Below are positions 27,671 through 37,657 of a DNA stretch of 64,000 bases, one piece after another. The position numbers were made by a program, and so were the translations under genes. Each line of letters begins with the position of its first letter. Position 1 is the stretch's first letter. Source of the stretch: Micromonospora purpureochromogenes (GTDB lineage Bacteria > Actinomycetota > Actinomycetes > Mycobacteriales > Micromonosporaceae); the NCBI RefSeq assembly GCF_900091515.1, contig NZ_LT607410.1, positions 6,200,001-6,264,000 of the forward strand. The letters are read 5' to 3'. The notes under the pieces were generated by a model that had not been told where the DNA came from, made no database searches, and saw nothing but the letters and a program-made list of their open reading frames with translations.

Positions 27671-27895
27671 ACACGGGAAAGGAGGTGGTCCAGACTTGTA
27701 TAGCAATCGGACTCGTGAGGTGGCTGTCCGCTAGCCGCTGTCCTCGACAGTGAAACCCGTCCGCCGCGAGGCGGGCATCTGCACCATCGTCGAGACCGTG
27801 TGGCAGCGGTGCGGCGAAACCACGACAGCCACCCGACCCCCGGGGTGCCGGCCCAGTCCAGCCGGCCCGCGCGCGAGCGCGGAAGCCCCGGGGGT
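27671..27895 (+). ncRNA. structured 5' leader RNA of rnz with upstream ORF and three-way junction
   Basis: About 225 nt of leader hold a 12-codon ORF and several clean helices. A 10-bp helix pairs GGTGGCTGTC (27719-27728, inside the ORF) with GACAGCCACC (27824-27833). Just after it sits a three-way junction. P1 is ACCCCCGGGG (27836-27845) with CCCCGGGGGT (27886-27895). P2 is GCCGGC/GCCGGC with loop CCAGTCCA. P3 is CCGCGC/GCGCGG closed by a GCGA tetraloop. GTCCGCC-GCGA-GGCGGGC (27759-27776) is another GNRA hairpin, and CTGTC-CTC-GACAG (27738-27750) competes with the long helix. I recognise no named riboswitch. The structure is read by eye; a regulatory role for rnz is inference. Confidence 0.55.
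27696..27734 (+). CDS. 12-codon upstream ORF in the rnz leader
   Basis: TTG starts the peptide LYSNRTREVAVR and TAG ends it. AAAGGAGGTG at 27678-27687 is an almost complete match to the 16S anti-Shine-Dalgarno and sits ten bases upstream, much stronger than the signal before rnz itself. Its last codons form one side of the 10-bp leader helix, so a translating ribosome would open that helix. A leader-peptide role is inference. Confidence 0.45.
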   Translation: MYSNRTREVAVR

Positions 27896-27945
27896 CGCTT
27901 CATGTCCGGCCCGGCCGGACCGGTCAGCTCAGCGGGGAGGCCGCC

Positions 27946-28875
27946 TTGTCCATGCGCGAGCTGGTGGTGCTCGGGACGGCCAGCCAGGCCCCCACCCGGC
28001 AGCGCAACCACAACGGGTACGTGCTGCGCTGGGACGACGAGGTGATCCTCTTCGACCCGGGCGAGGGCACCCAGCGGCAGCTGCTGCACACCGGGGTCAC
28101 CGCCACCGACCTGACCCGGATCTGCGTCACCCACTTCCACGGCGACCACTGCCTCGGCCTGCCCGGCATCATCCAGCGGCTCTCCCTGGACCGGGTGCCG
28201 CACCCGGTGGCGGTGCACTTCCCGGCCGGCGGCGCCGAGTACTTCGCCCGACTGCGGCACGCCACCTCCTTCCACGAGACCGCCGAGTTGGCCGTCGAGC
28301 CGATCGAGGCGGACGGGCAGCGGATCACCCTGCGCGGTGGCACGCTGGAGGCCCGCCGGCTGCGGCACTCCATCGAGACGTACGGCTACCGGCTGGTGGA
28401 GCCGGACGGCTGCCGGATGCTCCCGGAGCGGCTGTCCGCGTACGGGATCGCCGGGCCGGCGGTCGGGGAGCTGCTCCGCGTCGGCCACCTCGACCTGGCC
28501 GGGCGTCGCGTCACCCGGGACGAGGTGAGCGTGACCCGACCGGGCCAGCGGTTCGCCTTCGTGATGGACACCGCGCTCTGTGACGCGGTGTACGCCCTCG
28601 CCGAACACGCCGACCTGCTGGTCATCGAGTCGACCTTCCTGGAGTCGGAGACCGCCCTGGCCGCCGAGGCCGGCCACCTGACCGCGGCTCAGGCAGCGCG
28701 GGTGGCGACCGAGTCGGGGGTACGCAAGCTGGTGCTCACCCACTTCTCCCAGCGGTACAGCGACCTGCGCCGGTTCGCCGACGAGGCCCGCCGGCACTTC
28801 GCCGGTGACCTGGTCATCGCCGAGGACCTGACCACCGTGCCGGTCCCGCCGCGCCGGGTAGCCTCGGCCGGATGA
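27946..28875 (+). CDS. rnz: ribonuclease Z (tRNA 3'-processing endonuclease, MBL fold)
   Basis: RNase Z cleaves tRNA precursors 3' of the discriminator base. The 309-residue protein has the ElaC-type start [20 protein letters not shown], the metal motif [13 protein letters not shown] (His63, His65, Asp67, His68), GYRLVEPDG and the C-terminal [10 protein letters not shown]. The TTG start has GGAGG five bases upstream and gives the MSxREL N-terminus I expect in this family; an ATG two codons later is the alternative. The following GNAT gene overlaps by four bases. It is preceded by an unusual structured leader. Confidence 0.88.
   Translation: MSMRELVVLGTASQAPTRQRNHNGYVLRWDDEVILFDPGEGTQRQLLHTGVTATDLTRICVTHFHGDHCLGLPGIIQRLSLDRVPHPVAVHFPAGGAEYFARLRHATSFHETAELAVEPIEADGQRITLRGGTLEARRLRHSIETYGYRLVEPDGCRMLPERLSAYGIAGPAVGELLRVGHLDLAGRRVTRDEVSVTRPGQRFAFVMDTALCDAVYALAEHADLLVIESTFLESETALAAEAGHLTAAQAARVATESGVRKLVLTHFSQRYSDLRRFADEARRHFAGDLVIAEDLTTVPVPPRRVASAG
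28859..28864 (+). promoter_or_regulatory. -10-like hexamer TAGCCT inside the 3' end of rnz
   Basis: TAGCCT stands seven bases before the GNAT ATG at 28872, the leaderless spacing seen elsewhere in this window. It could allow the GNAT gene to be transcribed independently of rnz. Confidence 0.3.
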
Positions 28876-29381
28876 CCATCACGCTGCGCCCCGCCACCGT
28901 CGACGACCTGATGGCGGTAGGGGCCCTGCACCGGCGGTCGCGGGTGGCCGCGTACTCCTCGTTCCTGCCGGCGGAGGCGCTGGCCGACCCGTCGGCCGAG
29001 GCGATGGGCCGGTACTGGGTCGAGCGGTTCGGCTGGGAGCGGGACGACCACCGGATGACCCTGGCCGAGCGGGACGGCCGGCTGGTCGGCTTCAGCTACC
29101 TGGGCCCGGACGACGAGGGCGATCCGGCCACCGGCCTGCTCAACGCCATCCACCTCGACCCAGACGAGCGGGGCCGGGGCACCGGCCGCGAGCTGATGGT
29201 CGACGCGCTGGACGCCATGCGGTCGCGCGGCTGGTCCCGGGCGGTGCTCTGGGTGCTGGCGCAGAACCACGCCGCACGTCGCTTCTACGAGCGCGGCGGC
29301 TGGACGCCGGAGGGCACCCGGCGCGACGAGCACTTCGGCCCGATCGTCGTCCCGCAGGTCCGGTACGCCCGACCGCTCTGA
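28872..29381 (+). CDS. GNAT family N-acetyltransferase
   Basis: The 169-residue protein is a single GNAT domain: [19 protein letters not shown] at the N-terminus, [20 protein letters not shown] as the acetyl-CoA pyrophosphate loop (RGRGTG), and [18 protein letters not shown] at the end. The substrate is unknown. Its ATG overlaps the rnz stop (ATGA), so it can be translated from the rnz mRNA, and a possible internal promoter lies just upstream. Confidence 0.85.
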   Translation: MTITLRPATVDDLMAVGALHRRSRVAAYSSFLPAEALADPSAEAMGRYWVERFGWERDDHRMTLAERDGRLVGFSYLGPDDEGDPATGLLNAIHLDPDERGRGTGRELMVDALDAMRSRGWSRAVLWVLAQNHAARRFYERGGWTPEGTRRDEHFGPIVVPQVRYARPL

Positions 29382-29444
29382 CCCGCCCCGTTCGCTCTGA
29401 GCTGATCGGGGCATGCCCGTCGATCCGGCCGCGTTGCCGGGTTC

Positions 29445-30395
29445 ATGGACACCGATCACACCGAGCGGGCGGAGGACGCCGCGCTCGACGCGTACTCCCG
29501 GGTGGTCACCGGCGTGGCGGCCCGGGTGCTGCCCAGCGTGGCCGCCCTGTCGGTGCGGACCGCGCGCGGGGCCGGCGCCGGCTCCGCGATCACCGTGGGC
29601 ACGGACGGCCTGCTGCTGACCAGCGCCCACGTGGTGCAGGGCGCCCGGGACGGCTCGGCCGCCTTCGGCGACGGCACCGAGGCGCGGTTCCGGGTCCTCG
29701 GGGCGGATCCGCTCTCCGACCTGGCGGTGCTGCGGGTGGACGAGGCGACCGTGCCGCCGGTGGAGCTGGGCGACGCGGACACCCTGCGGATCGGCCAGCT
29801 GGTGGTCGCGGTCGGCAACCCGATGGGGCTGGCCGGCTCGGTCACCGCCGGGGTGGTGTCCGGGCTGGGCCGGTCGCTGCCGGCCCGGGACGGCCGGGTC
29901 ACCCGACTCATCGAAGACGTCATCCAGACCGACGCCGCGCTCAACCCCGGCAACTCCGGCGGTGCGCTGGCCGACTCGGCCGGCCGGGTGATCGGGGTGA
30001 ACACCGCCGTCGCCGGCTACGGCCTCGGGCTGGCCGTGCCGATCAACGCCACCACCCGGCAGATCATCGACGACCTCATCGCCGGCGGGCGGGTGCGCCG
30101 GGCCTGGCTGGGGGTGGCCGGCATCCCGGTGCCGCTGCCGCCCGAGGTCGCCGAGCGCACCGGCCAGCGCCGTGGCCTGCGGGTGATCGAGGTGGTGCCG
30201 GGCAGCCCCGCCGGACTGGCCGGGATCTACCTCGGTGACGTGATCCTCTCCGCCGGCGGCCGGCCGGTCCGGGACGGCCAGGGCCTGCAACGGCTCATGC
30301 TCGGCCCGGCGATCGGCACCCGGCTGCCGGTGACCGTGCTGCGCCGGGGTGCCCTCGTCGACGTGGTCGCGGTGCCGACCGAGCTGACCCGCTGA
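29445..30395 (+). CDS. HtrA/DegP-like S1C serine protease with PDZ domain
   Basis: The 316-residue protein has a trypsin-like domain with the triad His62 (TSAHVV), Asp92 (SDLAVLR) and Ser171 (NPGNSGGAL). One PDZ domain follows (about 215-310; GLRVIEVVPGSPAGLAGIYLGDVILSAGG). No signal peptide or membrane helix precedes the protease, unlike most HtrA proteins, so this form appears cytoplasmic or is exported without a classical signal. No ribosome-binding site is visible before the ATG; GTG at 29502 (VVTGVAARVLPSV) is a possible later start. A strong terminator follows. Confidence 0.82.
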   Translation: MDTDHTERAEDAALDAYSRVVTGVAARVLPSVAALSVRTARGAGAGSAITVGTDGLLLTSAHVVQGARDGSAAFGDGTEARFRVLGADPLSDLAVLRVDEATVPPVELGDADTLRIGQLVVAVGNPMGLAGSVTAGVVSGLGRSLPARDGRVTRLIEDVIQTDAALNPGNSGGALADSAGRVIGVNTAVAGYGLGLAVPINATTRQIIDDLIAGGRVRRAWLGVAGIPVPLPPEVAERTGQRRGLRVIEVVPGSPAGLAGIYLGDVILSAGGRPVRDGQGLQRLMLGPAIGTRLPVTVLRRGALVDVVAVPTELTR

Positions 30396-30430
30396 GCCGT
30401 CAGATCCCGTCCCGGTCGGAGTACGACGAC

Positions 30431-30463
30431 GCGGGGCCTCCCCCGGACAGGAGGAGGCCCCGC
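30431..30463. terminator. bidirectional terminator between protease and cbs genes
   Basis: GCGGGGCCTCC (30431-30441) and GGAGGCCCCGC (30453-30463) form an 11-bp stem with an 11-nt loop, flanked by further partly complementary ACGACG/CGTCGT. It lies between two convergent genes. Confidence 0.75.
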
Positions 30464-30477
30464 GGTACGTCGTCGGG

Positions 30478-31848
<1,371 letters not shown>

Positions 31849-31924
31849 CTCGTTGTGCCCTTCGTTGCGGCGCCGGCGCCGGCGGCCGGGCAGACGTTTC
31901 GTTCGTCGCCCAGGGTACGTGCCG

Positions 31925-32281
31925 TCAGGGGATCATCTGCCCGGGGATGACGGAGCTGCGACGCGCCTCCCACTCCAGGAAGCGCTCGGTCTCCGCCAGC
32001 ACGCTGCCGGCCAGCCAGGTGACCATGAGCGCGTCGTCCACCAGGCCGAAGATGGTCAGGAACAGCTCCGGCACCACGTCCACCGGCGAGAGCACGTACG
32101 CCGTCGCCGCCGTCATCATGGCCAGCCGGAGGCCGCCGTCGTACTCGCCCCGGGCGGTCGCCCTGATCATCCGGGGCAGCGCCGCCAACCGGGCGCCCAG
32201 CGAGGGCCCGCCCCGGGCGCCCGCCGCCAGTGCCCGGAACAATGCGGTGAACGCCGCGCTCCGCTTCAACGTCCTGCTCAT
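31925..32281 (-). CDS. YkvA/DUF1232 family membrane protein
   Basis: The 118-residue protein has the DUF1232 core YVLSPVDVVPELFLTIFGLVDDALMVTWLAGSV at about residues 62-95, giving one or two membrane-associated helices. The N-terminus MSRTLKRSAAFTALFRALA is basic. GGAGAGGGG lies upstream of the ATG. It diverges from the first SGNH gene. The family's function is unknown. Confidence 0.8.
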   Translation of the reverse strand: MSRTLKRSAAFTALFRALAAGARGGPSLGARLAALPRMIRATARGEYDGGLRLAMMTAATAYVLSPVDVVPELFLTIFGLVDDALMVTWLAGSVLAETERFLEWEARRSSVIPGQMIP

Positions 32282-32452
32282 CTCGTCGACCCCTCTCCGC
32301 CCGACCAGCGTGACGCGGGAGCGCAAGCCCGCCGCGACCTGCTCCTCCGGCGCCCGTCGCCCGTCGCCGTCACCGGACAGGTACCCAGAAGCGGCCCTTC
32401 CCAGGCACGAACCCGGCCGGCACGAGGAGAGCGGCGTGTCGGGCCGGCGCGA

Positions 32453-32458
32453 TAACGT
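32453..32458 (+). promoter_or_regulatory. -10-like hexamer TAACGT for the first SGNH gene
   Basis: TAACGT ends six bases before the ATG at 32465, and there is no ribosome-binding site between them, so a leaderless mRNA is likely. Confidence 0.4.
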
Positions 32459-32464
32459 GGCGGT

Positions 32465-33514
32465 ATGGGGGTGGCTGGTTCCGTCGTACCGGGTTCGCGC
32501 TGGCACCGCGCCCGGCAGATCGCGCGGATGGCGGCGATCGGCACGGGCGCCAGCGCGGCGGCGTTCGTCGCGACCGGCGGCGTGCTGCTCGGTCAGGCCC
32601 GCCAGGCCCGGCGCACCATCCCGATGGCCGAGGCGCCCCCGCCCCGCTGCGACGGTGTCTACGGCGCGAAGTGCCCCGGCCCGCCGCTGACCATGGTGGT
32701 GCTCGGCGACTCGTCGGCGGCCAGCTACGGCGTGCACCGGCGCCGGGAGACCCTGGGGGCGCTGCTCGCCACCGGGCTGTCCCGACGGCTGCACCGGCCG
32801 GTGCGGGTGCACCGCCTCGCCGTGGTGGGATCGCTCTCCGCCGGGCTCCGGCCGCAGGTCGAGTCGGCGCTGGAGTGCGACCCGGACGTCGCGGTGATCC
32901 TGATCGGCGGCAACGACGTCACCAACCGCACCCCGCCCGGGCTGGCGGTGCGCTACCTGGTCGAGGCGGTCCGCGCGCTGCGGGCCGCCGGTTGCGAGGT
33001 GGTCGTCGGCACCTGCCCCGACCTCGGCGCGATCCAGCCGATCCAGCCGCCGCTGCGCTGGCTGGCCCGGCGGTGGAGCCGGCAGCTGGCCGCCGCGCAG
33101 ACGGTGGCGGTGGTCGAGGCGGGCGGCTGGACGGTCTCCCTCGGCGACATGCTCGGTCCCCGGTTCGTCGCCGAACCCACCCGGATGTTCGCCTGGGACC
33201 GGTTCCACCCGTCCGCGGAGGGGTACGCGGTGGCCGCCGCCGCGCTGCTGCCCACCGTGATCTCGGCGCTGGGCGCCGGCGCGGAACGCAGGCCGGTACC
33301 GGGCCGGGGCGAGGGGGTACGGTCGCTGCCGGAGGCCGCCCAGGAGGCGGCCCGGCACGCCGGGACGGAGGTCAGCGGCACCCAGGTCCGGGGTCGCGAC
33401 CGCGGACCGGCCGGCCGTTGGGCCCACCTGCGCCGGCGGGCCTTCTTCGGCGTCGGCGCGGTGCCGCAACCCGGTCCCGCCACCGACTCACCCACACTGG
33501 AGGGATCGGCATGA
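32465..33514 (+). CDS. membrane-anchored SGNH/GDSL-type hydrolase (first copy)
   Basis: The 349-residue protein has a basic N-terminus and one membrane helix at about 22-44, then an SGNH esterase domain. Block I is VVLGDSSAASYGVHRR with the serine nucleophile; block III is ILIGGNDVTNRTP; block V is WDRFHPSAEGY with the Asp/His pair. The C-terminal 75 residues are Arg/Gly-rich and look disordered. A similar gene follows, linked by a 34-codon ORF that overlaps both by four bases. Substrates of this group are unknown, though a cell-envelope ester is plausible. A mycobacterial relative (Rv1075c) also sits next to a thiolase. Confidence 0.85.
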   Translation: MGVAGSVVPGSRWHRARQIARMAAIGTGASAAAFVATGGVLLGQARQARRTIPMAEAPPPRCDGVYGAKCPGPPLTMVVLGDSSAASYGVHRRRETLGALLATGLSRRLHRPVRVHRLAVVGSLSAGLRPQVESALECDPDVAVILIGGNDVTNRTPPGLAVRYLVEAVRALRAAGCEVVVGTCPDLGAIQPIQPPLRWLARRWSRQLAAAQTVAVVEAGGWTVSLGDMLGPRFVAEPTRMFAWDRFHPSAEGYAVAAAALLPTVISALGAGAERRPVPGRGEGVRSLPEAAQEAARHAGTEVSGTQVRGRDRGPAGRWAHLRRRAFFGVGAVPQPGPATDSPTLEGSA

Positions 33515-33615
33515 GCGAGCGAACCACCGGGCCCCGCGCGGCGGAGCCCCGTGCCGACCGCCGCCAGGAGCGCGCCTGCCGGCGCGACGTCCCGCAGGGG
33601 GAGGTGTCGTCATGA
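33511..33615 (+). CDS. 34-codon ORF bridging the two SGNH genes by ATGA overlaps
   Basis: ATG at 33511 overlaps the stop of the first SGNH gene, and its own stop overlaps the ATG of the second (ATGA at both ends). AGGGAT lies upstream of its start. The peptide is Arg/Ala/Glu-rich (MSERTTGPRAAEPRADRRQE...) and unlike a folded protein. It may serve only to carry ribosomes from one hydrolase gene to the next. Its start TGAGCGAGCGAAC resembles the repeat at 43.7 kb, which also begins at a stop codon. Confidence 0.35.
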   Translation: MSERTTGPRAAEPRADRRQERACRRDVPQGEVSS

Positions 33616-34415
33616 CCGAACGCGGCATCGGTGCGGAGCTGGCGCTCCGGCTCGGCAAGGCGGCGGCCTTCTCCCTGGTCGCCGGCACCATCGGCGGCGC
33701 GGCGGTGCTCGCCGGGCAGGCCGTCGCCGCCCGCAACCGCAGCTACGCCCAGCCGGAGCTGGGCCTGGCGCTACGCGCCACCGTCGGCCGGGCCGGCGCC
33801 CCGCCGCTGCGGCTGGTGCTGCTGGGCGACTCCTCGGCGCTCGGCGTGGGAGTCGAACGCTTCGACGAGACCGTGGGCGGGCAACTGGCCCACCTGCTGG
33901 CCGAGGGACCGACCGGGCGGCAGGTGCACCTGTCCAGCGTGGGGGTCTCCGGCTCCCGCTCCACCGACCTGGCCACCCAGGTGGCCCGGGCGCTGCTCGG
34001 CGAGCGCCCCGACGTGGCGGTGATCCTGATCGGCGCCAACGACGCCACCGCGATGCGCCGGCCGGGCGAGGCCGCGGCGTACCTCGGCGCGGCGGTGCGC
34101 CGGCTGCGCGACGCGCGGGTGGAGGTGGTGGTCGGCACCTGTCCGGACCTGGGCGCGGTGCGCGCCGTCGCGCAGCCGCTGCGGCAGGTGCTCGGCTGGT
34201 CGGGGCGGCGGATGGCCCGGGCGCAGACCGCGGCCGTGCTCGACGCCGGCGGCAGCGTGGTCGACCTGGGCACCGAGACCGGGCCGGTGTTCCGCGCCGA
34301 CGCCGGGACCTTCTGCCCCGACGGCTTCCACCCCTCCGCCGACGGCTACCGGGTCTGGGCGCACGCCCTGCTGCCGGCGGTGGCCGCCGCGGCCACCAGC
34401 GCCTCCCGCCACTAG
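33612..34415 (+). CDS. membrane-anchored SGNH/GDSL-type hydrolase (second copy)
   Basis: The 267-residue protein has an N-terminal membrane helix at about 16-38 and an SGNH domain. It contains LVLLGDSSALGVGVERFDETVG (Ser block I), SSVGVSGSRSTDLA, VILIGANDATA (block III) and CPDGFHPSADGY (Asp/His block V). It is clearly paralogous to the preceding gene (shared VEVVVGTCPDLGA and DVAVILIG) but lacks that gene's long basic tail. GGGGGAGGTGTCGTC precedes the ATG. A tandem duplication is the simplest origin. Confidence 0.85.
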   Translation: MTERGIGAELALRLGKAAAFSLVAGTIGGAAVLAGQAVAARNRSYAQPELGLALRATVGRAGAPPLRLVLLGDSSALGVGVERFDETVGGQLAHLLAEGPTGRQVHLSSVGVSGSRSTDLATQVARALLGERPDVAVILIGANDATAMRRPGEAAAYLGAAVRRLRDARVEVVVGTCPDLGAVRAVAQPLRQVLGWSGRRMARAQTAAVLDAGGSVVDLGTETGPVFRADAGTFCPDGFHPSADGYRVWAHALLPAVAAAATSASRH

Positions 34416-34510
34416 GCGGGGCGGCGAACGGGCGGGAGCCCGCCGCAGGGTGACATTTCCCGCCGCCCCGGCAGCTTCCCCGTCAAGTTACCGGCGAGTT
34501 AACGTGAGCT

Positions 34511-35773
34511 ATGCCGATTGAGTCGTCCCGCGACGCCGTCATCGTCGCCACCGCCCGCTCCCCCATCGGTCGCGCGTTCAAGGGCTCGCTGCGCGAGGTC
34601 CGCCCCGACGACCTCGCCGCGACCATCGTCCAGGCCGCACTGGACAAGGTCCCCGGGCTCGACCCGACCCAGGTCGAGGACCTCTACCTCGGGTGCGGCC
34701 TGCCCGGCGGCGAGCAGGGCTTCAACATGGCCCGGGTGGTCGCCACGCTGCTGGGCCTGGACGGCCTGCCCGGCGCCACCCTCACCCGCTACTGCGCCTC
34801 GTCGCTGCAGACCACCCGGATGGCGATGCACGCCATCCGCGCCGGTGAGGGCGACGTCTTCATCTCCGCCGGCGTGGAGACGGTCTCCCGGTACGCCCGG
34901 GGCAACTCCGACACCCTCCCGCCGGAGGCGCAGGCGCTGGTCGGCGGCGGCTGGGAGAACCCGCGCTTCGCCGAGGCGCAGGAGCGCTCCAAGACCCGCG
35001 CGGCCGGTGGTGCCGAGGTGTGGACCGACCCGCGCGAGGCCGGCCAGCTCCCCGACATCTACCTGACGATGGGGCAGACCGCCGAGAACCTCGCCCAGGT
35101 GTACGACGTCACCCGCGAGGACATGGACGCCTTCGGTGTGCGCAGCCAGAACCTCGCCGAGAAGGCGATCGCCGACGGCTTCTGGGCCCGCGAGATCACC
35201 CCCGTCACCACGCCGGACGGCACCGTGGTCAGCACCGACGACGGCCCGCGCGCCGGGGTCACCCTGGAGGCCGTCGCCGGCCTGAAGCCGGTCTTCCGCC
35301 CCGACGGCCGGATCACCGCCGGCAACTGCTGCCCGCTCAACGACGGCGCCGCCGCCGTGGTGGTGATGAGCGCCCAGCGCGCGAAGGACCTCGGGCTCAC
35401 CCCGCTGGCCCGGATCGTCTCCACCGGCGTGACCGCCCTGTCGCCGGAGATCATGGGCCTCGGCCCGGTAGAGGCGTCCCGGCAGGCCCTCAAGCGGGCC
35501 GGCATGACCGTCGACGACGTCGACCTGGTCGAGATCAACGAGGCGTTCGCCGCGCAGGTGATCCCCTCCTACCGGCAGCTCGGCATCCCGGAGGAGAAGG
35601 TCAACGTGATGGGCGGCGCGATCGCCGTCGGCCACCCGTTCGGCATGACCGGCGCCCGGATCACCGGCACGCTGCTCAACTCCCTGGAGTGGCACGACAA
35701 GACCATCGGCCTGGAGACCATGTGCGTCGGTGGCGGCCAGGGCATGGCGATGGTGCTGGAGCGGCTCAGCTGA
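34511..35773 (+). CDS. acetyl-CoA C-acyltransferase (thiolase)
   Basis: The 420-residue enzyme has the thiolase nucleophile Cys95 in [12 protein letters not shown], the [14 protein letters not shown] motif, [16 protein letters not shown] with the catalytic histidine, and CVGGGQGMA with the second cysteine. It either cleaves 3-oxoacyl-CoA in beta-oxidation or condenses acyl-CoAs. No dehydrogenase or hydratase gene is adjacent, so the direction is open. TAACGT ends five bases before the ATG and may give a leaderless mRNA. The mycobacterial neighbour fadA3 (Rv1074c) occupies the same setting. Confidence 0.92.
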   Translation: MPIESSRDAVIVATARSPIGRAFKGSLREVRPDDLAATIVQAALDKVPGLDPTQVEDLYLGCGLPGGEQGFNMARVVATLLGLDGLPGATLTRYCASSLQTTRMAMHAIRAGEGDVFISAGVETVSRYARGNSDTLPPEAQALVGGGWENPRFAEAQERSKTRAAGGAEVWTDPREAGQLPDIYLTMGQTAENLAQVYDVTREDMDAFGVRSQNLAEKAIADGFWAREITPVTTPDGTVVSTDDGPRAGVTLEAVAGLKPVFRPDGRITAGNCCPLNDGAAAVVVMSAQRAKDLGLTPLARIVSTGVTALSPEIMGLGPVEASRQALKRAGMTVDDVDLVEINEAFAAQVIPSYRQLGIPEEKVNVMGGAIAVGHPFGMTGARITGTLLNSLEWHDKTIGLETMCVGGGQGMAMVLERLS

Positions 35774-35813
35774 ACCCCGGTTCGCCGGTCGTCCGCGCGG
35801 GTACCGGATCCGC

Positions 35814-37295
35814 ATGGCGACGGTGGTGGAGCGGGAACGCAAGTACTCCGCCGACGAGGGCTTCCGGCTGCCGGACCTGACGGGGTGCGGTGGCGTCGCG
35901 ACGATGTCGGACGCCACCGCCTTCGACCTGGACGCGGTCTACCTGGACACCCCGGACCTGCGGCTGGCGCGCAGCGGCTTCGCGCTGCGCCGGCGGACGG
36001 GCGGCCACGACGCCGGCTGGCACCTGAAGGTCGGCGCGGCCGGCGGCGCCCGGACCGAGTACCAGTTCCCGGCCGGCGCGGACGACCTCGACCCGCCGGC
36101 GGAGCTGGTCGGGCTGTTCCGGGCCGCCTCCCGCGGGCAGGCGGTCGAACCGGCGGCCCGGATCACCACCCACCGGGTGGAACGACGGCTGCTGGACGCG
36201 GCGGGCCGGGTGCTGGCGGAGGTCGCCGAGGACACCGTCGACGGGCGGGACCTGGTCACCGGCGAGCGGCAGGCGTGGCGGGAGATCGAGGTCGAGCTGG
36301 CCGACGGCGACGACCGGCTGCTCGACGCGGTGCAGTCGCGGCTGCGCGAGGCGGGCGCCCGCCCGGTTCCCGTCTCCAAGTCCCACCGGGCCCTCGCCGG
36401 CCGGCTCGCCGCCGTCACCGACGCGGCCCCGACGGACCCGGTCGCCCACTACGCCCTCACCCAGCGCGACGTGCTGATCGCGAACCATCCCGGGGCCCGG
36501 CACGGTGACGAGGACGCGGTGCACGACATGCGGGTCGCCGTCCGCCGGCTGCGGGCCACGCTGCGCACCTTCCGCGGCCGCTGGGACCGTCCGCGCAGCG
36601 CGGCCCTGCGCGCCGAGCTCCGCTGGCTGGGCGGCCAGCTCGGGGCGGTCCGCGACGCGCAGGTGATGGCCGCCCGGCTCACCGACGCCGTCCGTGCCGA
36701 GCCCGCCGACCTGGTCCTCGGCCCGGTCGCGGCGCGCATCTCGGAGCGGTTCGCGGCCGACCTCGCCACCGCCCTCGACGAGCTGGTCCGGACGCTGGAC
36801 TCCGACCGCTACACCGAGCTGCTGGCCGGGCTCGACCGGCTGCTGGAGGCACCGCCCGCCCGTGCCGTCGACGCGCGGTGGGTCGCCCGCCGGGTCCGCC
36901 GGGCGGTCACCCGCGCCGACGACCGGCTGGACCGGGCCCTCGACGGGGAACGGACGCAGGAGGGGGACGTCGCGCTGCACGAGGCACGGAAGGCGTACAA
37001 GACCGCCCGGTACGCCGTCGAGGTGCGCGAGCCGGACGCGGGGCAGCCCGCCGCCGCCCTGGTGGAACAACTCAGGGACCTCCAGGACCTGCTCGGCACG
37101 GAGCACGACTCGGTGGTCACCCGGGAGGTGCTGCGACGCCAGGCGCTGCGCGCGTACGCCGACGGGGAGAACACCTTCACCTACGGGCTGCTGCACGCCC
37201 GGCAGGCCGCGGCGGCCGATCGGGACCTGCGGGCGATCCCCGCCGCCCGGGACCGGGCCCGCCGGCGGAAGGTCCGACGCTGGCTGAGGAAGTGA
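35814..37295 (+). CDS. CYTH and CHAD domain protein
   Basis: The 493-residue protein begins with the CYTH/triphosphate tunnel signature [12 protein letters not shown] (ExExK). The CYTH domain spans about 1-200 and a helical CHAD domain about 215-493 ([46 protein letters not shown]). CHAD domains bind inorganic polyphosphate and CYTH domains hydrolyse triphosphates, so a polyphosphate-linked role is likely. The ATG is chosen because it sits directly before the ExExK strand; longer starts add a low-quality extension. It ends four bases before a convergent gene. Confidence 0.88.
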   Translation: MATVVERERKYSADEGFRLPDLTGCGGVATMSDATAFDLDAVYLDTPDLRLARSGFALRRRTGGHDAGWHLKVGAAGGARTEYQFPAGADDLDPPAELVGLFRAASRGQAVEPAARITTHRVERRLLDAAGRVLAEVAEDTVDGRDLVTGERQAWREIEVELADGDDRLLDAVQSRLREAGARPVPVSKSHRALAGRLAAVTDAAPTDPVAHYALTQRDVLIANHPGARHGDEDAVHDMRVAVRRLRATLRTFRGRWDRPRSAALRAELRWLGGQLGAVRDAQVMAARLTDAVRAEPADLVLGPVAARISERFAADLATALDELVRTLDSDRYTELLAGLDRLLEAPPARAVDARWVARRVRRAVTRADDRLDRALDGERTQEGDVALHEARKAYKTARYAVEVREPDAGQPAAALVEQLRDLQDLLGTEHDSVVTREVLRRQALRAYADGENTFTYGLLHARQAAAADRDLRAIPAARDRARRRKVRRWLRK

Positions 37296-37299
37296 GGCG

Positions 37300-37620
37300 T
37301 CAGAGCGCCGAGCGGGTCGCCGCCACCTCGGCGGCGGCGCGGGCCAGCGTCGCGTCCGGCGCCCCGGCCGTGACCAGATCGGCCGCCACCACGCGGAGCT
37401 GGTCGACCAGGGCCAGGTCGTTGTCCAACCGGGGTACGTTCCGACGCGGCTCTCCCTCGGCGTCCGCACCGAGGTTGGCCAGCTCCTGCACCAGCCGGTG
37501 CACCAGGTCGGCACGGGACACGTTGCCCCCCTCGGCGATCGCCGCCCACCGCGGCTGCTGCCAGTGCCCCACCTGACGGACCAGCAGCTCCACCGCCCGG
37601 TCCAACTCCGCTGCGCTCAT
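37300..37620 (-). CDS. conserved small helical protein, unknown function
   Basis: The 106-residue protein appears entirely alpha-helical: MSAAELDRAVELLVRQVGHW at the start, WAAIAEGGNVSRADLVHRLVQELANLGADAEG in the middle, and a final Ala-rich helix. I do not recognise the family. It lies upstream of no obvious partner on its strand except the Bax-inhibitor gene 38 bp before it. Nothing else can be said about function. Confidence 0.65.
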   Translation of the reverse strand: MSAAELDRAVELLVRQVGHWQQPRWAAIAEGGNVSRADLVHRLVQELANLGADAEGEPRRNVPRLDNDLALVDQLRVVAADLVTAGAPDATLARAAAEVAATRSAL

Positions 37621-37657
37621 CGCCGCCGAGTCTACGGCCGGACCGGCCCGCGCCCGC

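Noticed and set aside
34418..34445. GGCGGG-AG-CCCGCC as terminator of the second SGNH gene
   Set aside because: The loop would be only two bases and the pairing is short and low in information in such GC-rich DNA.
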